Of a stretch of 64,000 bases of DNA, positions 1 to 11,681 are shown one piece after another. The stretch is from Lathyrus oleraceus (Eukaryota > Streptophyta > Magnoliopsida > Fabales > Fabaceae). A program made the translations under genes and the position numbers. Where the stretch lies: the NCBI RefSeq assembly GCF_024323335.1, contig NC_066581.1:350924409-350988408 (forward strand), written 5' to 3'. Every line of letters begins with the position of its first letter. The stretch's first letter is position 1. The notes beneath the pieces are model-generated. The model ran no database searches and was not told the origin of the DNA. It worked only from the letters and a program-made list of their open reading frames with translations.

Positions 1-1170
1 TCGATGTCGGTTTCCTTGTTACTGCTGAGTATCCGCAGTGGGTGGCCAACATTGTGTCTGTTCCGAAGAAGGATGGAAAAGTCCATATGTGCGTTGATTA
101 TAGAGATTTGAACAAAGCTAGTCCGAAAGATGATTTCCCTCTGCCACACATTGATATGTTGGTAGACAATACATCTAAATTCAAAGTCTTTTCGTTTATG
201 GACAAATTTTCCGGTTATAATCAGATCAAGATGGCACCCGAGGATATGGAGAAGACCATATTCATTACACCCTGGGGAACATTCTATTATAGAGTGATGC
301 CTTTCGGTTTAAAGAATGCTGGTACAACTTAACAGAGAGGTATGACAACTCTTTTTTCATGATATGATGCATAAAGAGATTGAAGTCTATGTCGATGATA
401 TGATTGCTAAATCTAGTGATGAAGAAGAACGTGTTGAGCATTTGTTGAAGCTATTCCAGCATTTGAGGAAGTGCAAATTCCACTTGAATCCCAATAAGTG
501 CACATTTGGTGTTCGTTCTGGTAAGTTGTTGGGCTTTATTGTCAGTGAGAAAGGTATTGAAGTTGATCATGACAAGGTCAAAGCAATACAAGAGATACAT
601 GCACCCAAAACTGAGAAGCAAGTCACAGGTTTTCTCGGCCGCTTGAATTACATCTCAAGATTCATATCGCATATGACTGCCACATGTGTGCCTATATTCA
701 AGCTTCTTCGAAAAGACCAGTCTTATGATTGGACTGAGGATTGCTAGAAAGCTTTCGAGAGTATCAAAGAGTATCTGCTTAAGCCTCTGATTCTCTCTCC
801 GCCTGTTGAAGGAAGACCATTGATCATGTATTTTACTGTGCTTAATGATAGTATGGGTTGTGTTCTAGGTCAGCAAGATGAAATTGGAAATAAAGAATAT
901 GCAATTTACTACCTCAGTAAGAAATTCATTGACTGTGAGACTCGGTATTCTACGCTAGAGAAGACTTGTTACATTTTGGCTTGGGCTGCTAAGCGTCTGC
1001 GTCAGTATATGTTGAATCATACCACTTGGTTGATATCCAAAATGGATCCAATCAAGTATATTTTTGAGAAGCCTTCTTTAAAGGGGAGGATTACCCGTTG
1101 GCAGATGTTGTTATCAGAGTATGATATTGAATACCGATCTCAAAAAGCAATTAAAGATAGTGTCTTGGCT
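1..1170 (+). pseudogene. Ogre-1 reverse transcriptase and RNase H (broken)
   Basis: Reverse transcriptase motifs appear in order: VDYRDLNKASPKDDFPLP near 93-146, FMDKFSGYNQIKM near 196-234, MPFGLKNAG near 298-324, and the catalytic YVDD at 388-399. RNase H follows from about 820, with a YFTVL-type start and ETRYSTLEK near 940. Breaks: TAA at 330-332, where Ogre-2 has TAC; one extra T in the T-run near 352-357 relative to Ogre-2, shifting the frame; and TAG at 745-747, where Ogre-2 has CAG. The protein would copy element RNA into DNA and degrade the RNA strand. It cannot be made from this copy. Confidence 0.92.
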
Positions 1171-1700
1171 GACCATTTGGCTCACCAACCAATTGAAGAT
1201 TACCAGTCAGTACAGTTTGATTTTCCTGATGAAGAGATCTTGTACCTAAAAATGAAAGATTGTGATGAACCATTGCTTGAAGAAGGGCCAGAACTTGGTT
1301 CCCGTTGGGGCATGGTATTTGATGGAGATGTTAATCAGTATGGTAATGGCATTGGGGCAGTGATTCTTACTCCTCAAGGCACTCAATTTCTATTTACAAC
1401 CAGATTGACTTTAAAGTGTACAAATAATATGGTTGAGTATGAAGCTTGTATTATGGGGCTTGAAGAGGCCATTGATCTCAGAATTAAGTATCTTGACATC
1501 TATGGAGATTCAACTTTAGTTGTGAATCAGACCCAAGGTGAATGAGAGACGAATCAACCCGGTTTAATACCATATAGAGACTATGCAAGAAGGATTTCAA
1601 CTTTCTTTACTAAGGTTGAATTTCATCATATCCCTCGAGATGAAAACCGGATGGGAGATGCTCTTGCAACGTTGGCTTCAATGATTGTGGTGAAGTTTTA
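1171..1700 (+). pseudogene. Ogre-1 archaeal-like RNase H (second RNase H)
   Basis: A second RNase H domain follows the usual RT-RNase H block, which is diagnostic of the Tat/Ogre lineage. The acidic residues expected of the fold are visible: MVFDGD (about 1312-1329), EYEAC (about 1435-1449), YGDSTLVV (about 1501-1524) and a late MGDALATL (about 1651-1674). The frame is interrupted by TGA at 1543-1545, where Ogre-2 has TGG, and TAG near 1699-1701, again TGG in Ogre-2. Both are G-to-A changes. Confidence 0.9.
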
Positions 1701-1701
1701 G

Positions 1702-2143
1702 AATGAAGTTCCTAATTTGACGGTGATGCGTCTTGATAGGCCAACTCATGTATTTGTTGTTGAAGAGATCAAAGATGAAAATCCGTGGTATTTTGATATC
1801 AAATGTTTTCTCCAAAGTCAGATGTACCCACCTGGGGCATCTCTGAAAGATAAGAAGACTTTAAGAAGATTAGCCGACAATTTCTACCTGAATGGTGATG
1901 TGCTTTACAAGAGAAACTTCGATATGGTTCTGCTCAGATGTGTGGATAGACACTAAGTCCATGAAGGTTCCTTTTGTAGTCATTCTAATGGACATGCTAT
2001 GGCTAAGAAGATGTTGAGGGCATGTTACTATTGGCTGACAATGGAATCTGACTGTTGCAAGTTTTTGAAGAAATGACAAAAGTGTCAAATTTATGCAGAT
2101 AAGATTCATGTTCCTCCGATACTATTGAACGTCATTTCCTCCC
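1702..2143 (+). pseudogene. Ogre-1 integrase N-terminal stub
   Basis: The segment from about 1717 to 1956 encodes the linker before integrase and matches Ogre-2 33190-33430. A small deletion and a TAA near 1954 end the frame. The zinc-binding part is still recognisable downstream as decayed HSNGH and CQIYAD codons (1980-2100). At about 2143 the sequence jumps to the 3' UTR equivalent of Ogre-2 34770, so the DDE core and C-terminus of integrase are missing. About 12 bases without an obvious source (2144-2155) lie at the junction. Confidence 0.85.
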
Positions 2144-2155
2144 CGATATTAAAGT

Positions 2156-3439
2156 CGGTAGAAGGATTAGTGATCATTGTATTCAATGTAGCTCTTTTCC
2201 ATGTAAATTACCATTTTTAACTTTTGTAATGATCTATGAAGTCTTGTCATTTACATCCTACCATTCTATTAAATAAAGTTGAGCTTTTTATCCATTTGTT
2301 TTTACTCTTATTTATCTTTCATCCAAATAGAATTAAATTTTATAATGATCATTTTGAAATTGAATTTTAAAAATCAAAATGATGTTTTCTTAAATAATAA
2401 AAGCAGTTACTTTTTAAGAGCAAACGATTTCATTTAAGGAATATCAACAGCGGTCTGAGAACAGATGAGCCCTAAGATGCAAAGCATTGTTGGGTTTCCC
2501 CAAGCAGTTGGCGTGATCCCTGTTTCCTCCCCAGCAACATTTTAGCATCTCCAGCCGAGTTTTGTTGGTTCCCCTAGCTGAGTTTGTATTTGCCTCCTTT
2601 GTTTTGATGGTGCATTTTCTCAGTGGTCTGCATAAATCCAACACAAATTTTGTTTCCCCTCAAGTCGCCAACGGATTTCAGTTATCACTGATTCTTAAGC
2701 AATATTTTTGGTCCTCTGCAAGGTTGTCTCCCATTTGATATGGTGTTGACCTAAAATACCCTGCAGAGTTGATGGTGCAGATCCTCGGCAGATCTTTCCC
2801 TTTTCCCCAGCCAGGGTTGAGCCTTTGAGATGGATAATTCGCGTTCGTCCTTTACCTCTCTTTCTCCAATTGATTCCCTCCTGTTGAGATTGGCTGAGTG
2901 TTGTATTGATGGTTCAGATCGGCGACGTTTGTATCCTTTGTGATCGTTTTGTCAGCATAATCATCATATATACATATGCATATACATTCATAGATTTCAT
3001 TATTACATTATTACATTTTGTGATTCATTATTTCTATGATCCTCTGCTATGGTGGTATCTTTTCCTCCCGCGCAGATTCAGTGTGTATGTCCTCTTTCAA
3101 TTATAGAGTGTCATCCCCTTAAGCAGAAAGAATTTAACCTTTCTCATTCCCCACTGAGTTATTTCCTCGTGGATGATTATTATTTCAGCTTCCTCCCGAG
3201 TTGATTATCTAGATGGAATCACTCCCCCTGAGTTATATCCTCATTGGGTTGAGTCTTTGATTGACCTTTTCTTTCTAGATCTTGCCTAGATAGATGCTTT
3301 TGGGTCTCCTGAGAGTCTGTTACCCAGTAACTGGTAATATTCTTCTCGATTTGCAAGTATTTTACTCTTGCCCAATACCTGATAAAAGTAATCTATTTCC
3401 TTTATTCTCCCCAGCATGATTCATTTTCATGTTCCATAA
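2156..3439 (+). other. Ogre-1 3' untranslated region, proximal part
   Basis: This noncoding sequence matches the Ogre-2 3' UTR (34780-36120) throughout, with indels. It has no sustained ORF. It contains pyrimidine-rich blocks with repeated CCCC-AG-type words (for example around 3100-3240), which grade into the tandem-repeat section. Confidence 0.8.
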
Positions 3440-4110
3440 GAAGTCTATCCTTGATATGTCCATCCTAACCGATGATAGATATTTTCTTCCCCTGCCTTGA
3501 GTCTATCCTTGATATGTTCATCTTAACCGATGACGTATATTCTCTTTCTGGTATTCTACCCAGTAAAAAGGTAGTTGTAATCCCTATTTCTTTCCCCAGA
3601 GGGTTAATCCTTGATATGTTCATCCTAATCGATGACGAGTTTCCTCCTCTTTTTTGGTCTTGTGCCCAGTAACCGGTAGTTATAAATCCTACTTCCTCTT
3701 TGCGGAGTTTATCCTCGATATGTTCATCTTAACCGGTGACGAATATTCTCTCTTTGGTATTCTATCCAGTAACTGATAGATATAATTCCTATTGCTCTCC
3801 TCAGAGTTTATCCTTGATATGTTCATCTTAACCAATGACGAATATTCTTCCCTTTGAGTCTATCCTTGATATGTTCACTTTAACTAGTGACAAATATTCT
3901 CTTTCTTTGGTTTTATGCCTAGTAACCGGTAGTTGTAAACCCTATTTTGGCTTTTCCCCAACAGGTTATTCTTACCCAGTAACTGATAATGAATACACCT
4001 CCTGGTTGCCTCCAGCGAGTCATCCTTGATATGTTTACCCTAACCGGTAACAGATGTCCTCTATGACAGATTTTGTTATCTCCTTACCCAGTAACCGATA
4101 GTAGATAATA
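3440..4110 (+). repeat. Tandem repeats in the Ogre-1 3' UTR
   Basis: The core TCCTTGATATGTTCATC recurs with small changes at 3448, 3506, 3608, 3712, 3811, 3863 and 4023, followed each time by an AACCGATGACG-like word. Between cores a second word resembling CCCAGTAACCGGTAGT recurs. Spacings are 58, 102, 104, 99, 52 and 160 bp, so the basic period is about 50 or 100 bp. Pea Ogre and other Tat elements are known to carry hypervariable tandem repeats here, just upstream of the 3' LTR. Confidence 0.93.
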
Positions 4111-4614
4111 TACTTTTGATACTCATGTGTTGAAGTTCATTTCTTCCCCAAATGATTTTGAGTGCATATTTCCTCAGTGAAATCATCGTCCCCTGTTTGG
4201 ATTGAGTATTTCAATTTTTTTTATGATTTACCCGTTTCCCTTGCAGATATTTCTTTTATCCCCGACTGAGTCTTTCCATTAATTTATGGAATCTCTCGTG
4301 TCCCCCATCAGTTTTAAGTCGTAGCCTGGCCTACGTACAACTTTTTATTCCCCAGAGTCTCTGTCTCCCTAGTGAGTTTTCCTTATGGAATGCATTATGC
4401 TTCTACGGACTTTCAGTCTCTCCGGATTCTTTACCTTTGTGGCAACATTTTCCCCACAAAGATTATTTTTTAACATTTCATATCATATGCATCATGAGGT
4501 CTCTTAGGGACCAAAATTTGTTTCTATTGTTGTTATTTAAGTCCATTCTACTGAGTCGATACTAAGATTTTAACCTTCATCTCCTCAACTAGAATGTCCT
4601 TAAATAGGGGCAGC
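4111..4614 (+). other. Ogre-1 3' UTR distal part with polypurine tract
   Basis: This unique 3' UTR sequence matches Ogre-2 36900-37229. It ends in the purine-rich run AAATAGGGGCAG just before the LTR start TGTAAGACCCC at 4615. The run is the likely primer for plus-strand DNA synthesis. Confidence 0.8.
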
Positions 4615-5747
4615 TGTAAGACCCCAAATTTGACCCTAAGATCCCTCATGTTATCTCATCATATGCATTAGCATTGAGACCACACCTTGGCATCCTCCTT
4701 ACCCTTTATCCATTGGGTATGCATTAGGAGAGATCACCAAGCACACATTTGATTGTATCATACTTCATTCTTCTTTGTTTACTAACCAAAATACCAAATA
4801 TATGTCAATGTATAGTTTGTTGTTTTTGTAGGTAGTGTACATGCTCACCTATGCTCTATCAAGCTCATATCTAGGGTTTGAGACCCTCAATGCAAGGATC
4901 TCAATCAAGAATTGGTTTACATCGACTCTAAGTATCATATATGGATCCCATGATCTTCACATGTTATTTTGATCAAGAAATCATCAAGAGTTTAAAGTTT
5001 GTTTGCCTTGGAAACCCTAATTCATCTGGGTATCTTGTGTGACTTCTTCAACAAGTTTCCTCAACAATTGATCAACAATCTCAAGGGATACTTCACATTA
5101 CATCATCTCATGCATATATGATCCTCCATGAGTCCCAAAAGTCAAGAGATTGTCAAGCTAGCAAGTTGGTTCATGGTGGTTGACCAGAGAAAGTCAACTA
5201 GTCAAAACTGGGGTTCCCTAGACCCTATCTCCTACAACTTTTCTCATATGAAAATGATTCCAAGAGCAAAGTTACTCTAAATGACATTCCAAACAACTTT
5301 CATGTTGAAGTCAAGAGCTAGTTTTTCTTGGAAAGTCCTTTTATTATGGTGAACGATTATAGGTTATTTTGTCTAAACCCTAGTTTGAAGGTCAACTTAC
5401 CAAGACCATAACTTGATCAATTTTCATGATATGAAAGCCATTAAAATTTAATGATCAAATTCCTGATATCTACTTCAACTTTGATGTTTGGAGGAAGTGC
5501 AAATTCAACTTACAAATGCATGTTCCAGGAGGAAACATTATAGGTCATTTTGGGCCAATGCCATTGAACAAGTGATTTTCCTCAACTTCTAAAATCATAA
5601 CTCCTTCATGCAAAATCCAAACATGGTCAAATTTATGAACAAATTGAAGATGTTTGAAAGAGCTACAACTTTGATAAAAGAAATTGTCTCATTTGAAGTC
5701 CATAGAAAAAGTTATTCAAGGTGGAAGAAGTGAACATTTGACTTGGA
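4615..5747 (+). repeat. Ogre-1 3' LTR, truncated
   Basis: It starts TGTAAGACCCC and follows the Ogre-2 LTRs (6240 and 37230) for about 1.13 kb with clear but imperfect identity. It stops near 5747 after GACTTGG, where TRIM-like sequence takes over. The remaining 3.5 kb of U3/R/U5 is absent. It is more diverged from the two Ogre-2 LTRs than they are from each other, fitting an older insertion or another subfamily. Confidence 0.88.
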
Positions 5748-6070
5748 ATGAATTAGGTTTATAAGTGAAGGCTATCCTCACCCTACACACCAGTTTTGTA
5801 GGAATGAATTAGGTTTACCATATTTCTTAACATAATATTAAGAGTCGTATTTAAAATCTAATGGACCACATGCTATCAAATATATGTTATCAACTACCCA
5901 CTATTTATTTCCATGCTCCAGATGTCCAGTCTTACGTGTGAGGGAGTGTATTAAGAGTCTCACATCAGAAAATATATGACCTGAACATGTACTTATAAGT
6001 TGGAGACAATTATCACAATACAAGCCAGTTTTATAGAGATGAGTTACATACAAATCACTTCCTCAATAAA
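5748..6070 (+). mobile_element. Truncated TRIM-like miniature LTR element
   Basis: A partial left LTR end (about 5760-5828, with TATCCTCACCCTAC and CCAGTTTTGTAGG) is followed by a decayed tRNA-Met-type primer site (ATATTAAGAG near 5833). A short non-coding middle ends in the purine tract GTGTGAGGGAG (about 5936-5946). A second LTR then starts TGTATTAAGAGTCTCACATC at about 5947 and repeats the same words in diverged form (TTATCACAATAC, CCAGTTTTATAG) to about 6066. No coding capacity. The plan LTR, PBS, about 120 bp, PPT, LTR is that of terminal-repeat retrotransposons in miniature, which are common in legumes. Its left LTR is cut by the junction with Ogre-1. Confidence 0.7.
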
Positions 6071-6239
6071 TATATCACAAGTTAATTCACTTATTCTCAC
6101 AATTTTATTTACTTTTAAAAGTACAAGGAACCTCTTGCACTAACCGCTATCCGAATCCAATTTTGTTATTCTATTTTATTTAGCTTTATTTCTACTCTAG
6201 GTAACTTTATTGAGGAATCAAACATTGTTACAACATATC
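6071..6239 (+). other. Unassigned left flank of Ogre-2, with target duplication
   Basis: About 170 bp of AT-rich sequence with no recognised gene or repeat. Its last five bases, ATATC (6235-6239), are repeated at 41931-41935. The DNA now starting at 41936 was therefore contiguous with this flank before Ogre-2 inserted. Confidence 0.7.
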
Positions 6240-9200
6240 TGTAAGACCCCAATTTTAACCCTAAGATCCCTCATGCCATTTCATCATATGCATTAGCATT
6301 GGGATCATACCTTGGCATCCTCCTTACCCCTCTTTCATTGGGTTTGTTTTGGGAGAGATCACCAAGCATCATGTGATTGTATCATACTTGTATATTGTCA
6401 TTTTACTAACCAAAATATCAAAAATATGTCTTTGCATTTGCCTAACTCTTTTGTAGGTAGGGCACGATCACCTTGATCTATCAAGTTCATATCTAGGGTT
6501 TAAGACCCTCATTACTAAGAGCACAACCAATGAATGATCCACAATGTCTATAAGTATCATATATGAGTCACATTGATTCCTACATGTTTTTTTGATCAAG
6601 ATTTCTTCAAGAGTTTGGAGTTGGTTTGCCTTGGAAACCCTAGTTTATCTGGGTATCTTGAGTAACTTCTTCAACAAGATTCCTCACCAATTAATCAAAT
6701 ATATCAAGGGACACTTAAAGTTACATCATCTTATGCATATATTATCTACCATGAGCCTAAAAAGTCGAGACAATTGCAAGTTAGCAAGTTGATTGATGGT
6801 GGTTGGCCAAATGAATTCATCTAATCAAACCTGGGTCTCCCTAGACCCTATCTCCTACAATTTTCATAATATGAAAATGATTCCAAGAACAAATTTACTC
6901 TAAATTACATTCTAAACAACTTTCATGTTGAGGTCTAGAGATAATTTTGCTTGTAAAGTAATTTTCTATATTGAAACTTTATAGGTCATTTTGTCTAAAC
7001 CCTAATTTGAAGGTCAACTTCCCAAGGCCATAACTTGCTCATTTTTTATGATATTAAAGATTTCCAAGTTGCACAATCAAATTCAAGATATCTACTTAAA
7101 CTTTTATGTTTGGAGTGAAATCTAAATCAACTTTTATGAGCATGTGATATGAGGATACATTATAGGTCATTTTGGACCAATACCATTGAATAAGTGATTT
7201 TCCTAAACTTCAAAAATGCATAACTCACTCATTCTAAATCCAAATGATGTCAAATTGGTGACAATTTTGAATGTCTTTGAAAGAGATACAACTTTTATGA
7301 AGACACCTTTCTCATTTGGAGCTCACATAAAAAGTTAAGCAAGGTGGAATAATTGAATATGTGACTTGACACTTAGAAAAAATTTCAACATGTTGAAATT
7401 TCCAAAACTTGAACCTCAAAATTCACCATGATACAAGTTCCAAATATAAAAGTGTTCAACATAAGAGTTGTTCCTCTTGATCTAAGCTTTCCAAAGAGTC
7501 CTAATTCATTCATTTTGGACTAAGTTTGATAGGTCTGTGCATGGTGTAAATAGACCTGTATCAGTTGGCAAGATCAATACTTCAAATGTCCAAATAAATA
7601 GACCTGTATCTGTGCATGGTGTAAATAGACCTGCATCAATTCAAAGGACCCTTGAACACCAGCTTTGCCCCCAATCTTCCAAACCCTCTCAATTCAAAGT
7701 AAAACCTGAGAAACTTCATTTGAAATTTGAGTTTGAATCTCACTGTTTGGAGGTTCAAAAACTCCAGGATCTAAAGCTTTGCATTATTCTTAAGCCACTT
7801 CCATAAGCTCCATAAGCAAGATCAAGCACGAATTGAAGCAAGAGATATCCATTTCTGCACAACATTGAAGGTAATTTTCTAGATTTTTCTTCTCTTCGAT
7901 TCTCTCTTAATACTCATCAATTCTTTTGGATCCTTGATTGTCTGAAGTCCTACCAATGCAGGCAAGAAGATTGAGTTGCTTTGAGGTCAAATCGAAGCAA
8001 CTCAGTTGACACACCTCAAAATTCAACTCCACGTATCTTTCTATATATTTGGAGTTAGTTAAAATTGAGGTGATATTCGTGATCTACACCATTTAATCTT
8101 TAAAATCATGTCCTCTTTTTTCATTTATGATGTAGTGATGAATGAACCAGTCCGACCAGGGTCATCAGAGAAGATGATCGGCCTTTGGCTCCGGCGATGC
8201 GCTGGAAGCGTTCAGAGCCATTAGATGAGTTTGAAATGTTTTAATCAGGAGCGTACATTGTGATTACCAGGCGTGTGGATGTTTGACTCAAGCGTATCAT
8301 GGAACGCGCACACTTCACCACTTGATCTGCCACCTCAATTAATGAGGTAGACCAAGTGGTCCACATTTTTTTGATTATCTGAATTTATTTTTTATTTCGT
8401 TGATTTTCATTAATTCATATTAATTTTAATATTGATCCAAAAAATATGAGAGTTTCACCAAAAAATTTCAAATAAAATCCTCTTTCATTTTCTGAATTAA
8501 AATTATTTTTTGGATCATTATTAATATTTTTCATGATTTAATTGATTTTGTGAATATTTTTAATTGTTTAAAATTACTTTTAAGTCTCCAAAAATTCGGA
8601 ATTTTTTCTCCAAGGTCCTTTGACCTTGTTTGACCTATGATAAATCTCATGGCCATTTCTTTGGTGTTTTGATGAGGTTTTAGGAAATTGACCAACCATA
8701 TTTAATTTAATGTATTTTTTAAAAATATTTTGAATTGTTTAAATGCCAAGTTAATTGTGTAGAGCCATTTTAATTGACTTTGTAAGTTTGACTTGTGTTG
8801 TTGGACCTTGGTAAAGGTTGATTTGACTTTGTTAGGTTAAGATCATTGGATTTAGGGGATTGATGGAATGTACATTCCATCTCCCAAAATGAATGAATGA
8901 TCTTAACTTGGTAAAAGTCCTCCTTTGTCCAATTTGAGTTTGATCCATCTCCCCTCCCTCTTCATCTCATTCCCCTTCTTTATGCATTCATGTCATGGAC
9001 CTAGAATATCTCAATATCCTAAGGCTAGTTGATTACAAAATCAATATAAGTATGGATGAGATTAGGTTCCCCACTTTGCATATTCTTTTTGTGTATGGTA
9101 TGTTTCATGAGCATAGTTCATCATACTATGTCTCTAACATGCATTAACATAAAAATTCTATTGCCCGACCTCAAATAATTGTGACTTCTACATAAGTCCA

Positions 9201-10805
9201 ATTACGATCACTTAACATAGCGCTAAATTTGTGACACAAAAGGCATAGCATTCTAGTTAGTGAGATTGTAAGTCTCCCCTCTTTCATGGTATTATGTTGA
9301 AACTTGGCCTTTTTTCCTTCCTTTGGAAGATGTCTTGGTTCAACGATCCATGCTTGTGATAAGTGGGTTGAGTGTTCTCCAAATAATGACTTAAACAAAA
9401 GCAAATCAAAAGCAATGCTAACTTCTAATTCACTAACAACTAACATTTAATTTCAAGTCATTTACTTTTAATGCATTTTAATTTTTAAGCCTTATTCATT
9501 TGCCATTATTCATACCATTCAAGTTGTTTACTTTTATGTCATTTTCACTTTGTCCACTTGGACCATATTTTGTGATATATTATGTTTGTATATACTTGTT
9601 TGATTGTGTGGTATTTTAACCTTAATGTACATAATACGAACAAAAACCCTAAAAAACATTTTGTATGGACTGTTGGTTTAATATGAGACTATTGGACTTA
9701 GAATTTAGGCAACACTCCCTATGCAAAGTACTTGGCCAATGCCAACTTTCATGTAACCAAGTGCTTGTGATTTGAAACTTCATCTGATACATCATTGAAG
9801 ATCCATTTAAGTTCATCTGCAACATGATCATTATGAAGCTGTTATTTTGAACCTGTGACTTAGTGCATTGTGGAATTCATCTTCTACATGGGAAACTTTG
9901 AAGAAGATCATGGAGTTGCTAAGCTTGGATGTGGTTATCTTTATTTGATGCCTTGCTCTTCAAGTTGATATATTGTGCAATGTTTGTTGCTTGATTATAA
10001 TGTCCAAGGGAATTTGGGTTTCTATATGACATTTTGTCTATTGGATTGCAGCCCATTGGTCAGATCTTTTCAACTCTCAACTTTTAAATTTATGCTTAGG
10101 ATTAGTCTCTTCATCTCCTCCCCACTTATTTAATTTTAAAATCTCTCCCTCCTTTCAAAAATATTCTTGCTTGTGTTTGTAGATTTTCAAACTATGACCA
10201 CTTTTGCAAACTAGAACCTTTGGCCTTAAGCCATTGCATTTTCAAACTTCTTTTCTTAATCAAACTTGTAAATAGACTGATCTATACTTGACTTAAAAAT
10301 TTCAAAAGCCATAAAGAACTAACAAATTCAAACCATTTTTAGGCCTTTGTGCCTTTCAAACTTAATTTTTTTGTTAAAAAGCAACGCATTCACTTTTAAA
10401 TTGATACCACGAACTACTAGGTTTTGACCCCTCATTTTATGTTGGTACATAGGCACAAGTCCGAAGGTCTTGTCAAACACAAAAATATTATTAATAATTT
10501 ATTTTATTATCCCCCCATTCTATTTGTTTGCAAACATCATTTGTACAAAAACACATATGCACACAAAAAAGGGCTCCCTAGGAGTACCTAGGACACTTTG
10601 GGTGCTAACACCTTCCTTATGTGTAACCAACCCCCTTACCTGTAATCTCTGGCATTTTACTAGTTTTGATTTGAAAACTTCTTATTTTTTGGGTTTTGTT
10701 CGTACTTTTCCCTTTTCCCTTGGAAACAATAAAAGCGCGGTGGCGACTCTTGTTATTTGATGTCTTGCTTATCCATAGCTTGATGATCATGAATTTACCG
10801 CTACA
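6240..10805 (+). repeat. Ogre-2 5' LTR (4566 bp), promoter segment lost
   Basis: It runs from TGTAAGACCCC to CCGCTACA. It is 135 bp shorter than the 3' LTR, mainly because about 180 bp of the 3' copy (38579-38760, including a clear TATA box) is replaced here by about 42 bp (7591-7632). The replacement is made of a second copy of TCTGTGCATGGTGTAAATAG (7534 and 7609). Near the end, words shared with other Tat LTRs appear (GGTGCTAACACCTTCC, GCGCGGTGGCGACTCT). Short open frames inside it are not genes. Confidence 0.95.
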
Positions 10806-11681
10806 GAAAAATTAAGTGGCAACTCTGCTGGGGAGTAGCCTCCAGTGGGTTTAGCCTACTTTTTTGTGTATATATAACTGTATATTTGATGTTTGTATAT
10901 TTGTTTGTATGATATAATCTGCTTGTTGTGCTTGGTGATCTCTGAGTGGTGAGATAAGTTCTAACCCGAACTTGAGTGCAATTAAGATAGGAGGATGGTA
11001 TAGTCATGTTCGACTTGTGTGGATTAGTCCTTAACAAGTTGGCTTGAGACCCATCTGCTCAGTGGAGACCCTTTTAGATTTGGAAATGTCACACAAGTAT
11101 TTATGGTTAGGCATTACTATCTTTGATTTGGGGTCCGAGAAGCTGAGGACCATAGAACATTTAACCCCTCTTGGCCTATTTAGGATGTAGTGCGAAGACT
11201 GTTCAGATGTAGGCTTGATAACAGTTGTTACGCGATACTACACTCAGACGAGCTTCTCTTGAGAATATTATGGGTTGATGAGTCAGTCATCCTAACCTGT
11301 AATATCCGATAGATGGAATTAAGACTCTGGGAACTTTTTAGAACATGATATACAGGTTTTTATCCTCAGTTCACTCCTTTGGGATGGTTCTTACCCAAAC
11401 TCCATGCTCGTGACTTACAACAAACCCTTGATTCTTGGTTGATCCAATCAAGTCTTGTCAATATCAATGGAACTTGGGTGTTGATAAGGTGTAAACCATA
11501 ATCCACCAAAATGGATGATTGATCTTGACAATGACTTGATTCATCCCTTGACCTTTGTTTGTTTGCGTTGTGTGTGATCCCTTATTTGTGATGGTTGTAT
11601 TCATGCATTCATGCACATCATAACATTCATCTCACGAAAAATTCAAGGAACTGAGGTGTTATTTGCAAATATTTTCAGACC
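10806..11681 (+). other. Ogre-2 leader with primer-binding site
   Basis: The site TGGCAACTCTGCTGGGGA lies at 10817-10834, eleven bases after the LTR. It resembles the tRNA-Arg-complementary site used by Tat/Ogre elements, with at least one apparent change (A where the family usually has G at position 5). The remaining 850 bp before ORF1 is noncoding leader with no sustained frame. Confidence 0.8.

Larger units (their letters stand above)
1..5747 (+). mobile_element. Ogre-1: 3' part of an old Ty3/gypsy Tat/Ogre retrotransposon
   Basis: The window opens inside the pol region of an Ogre-type element and continues through RNase H, archaeal-like RNase H, an integrase stub, a long 3' untranslated region and the first 1.1 kb of the 3' LTR. 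It is closely related to Ogre-2 (6240-41930), aligning with it from about 31483 onward. The 5' half lies outside the window. It carries at least five in-frame stops, one frameshift, and a deletion of about 1.15 kb that removes the integrase core. The 3' LTR breaks off near 5747, where TRIM-like sequence begins. Lineage assignment rests on the dual RNase H and the LTR start shared with Ogre-2. Confidence 0.93.

Noticed and set aside
7444..7452. ATATAAAAG as the promoter of the Ogre-2 5' LTR
   Set aside because: The 3' LTR has ATGGAAAAG at this place, and the canonical box at 38743 lies elsewhere; this is probably a chance mutation.
9171..9446. 91-codon minus-strand ORF, also at 40296-40571, as a conserved gene
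   Set aside because: Its apparent conservation is only because the two copies are LTRs of the same element.
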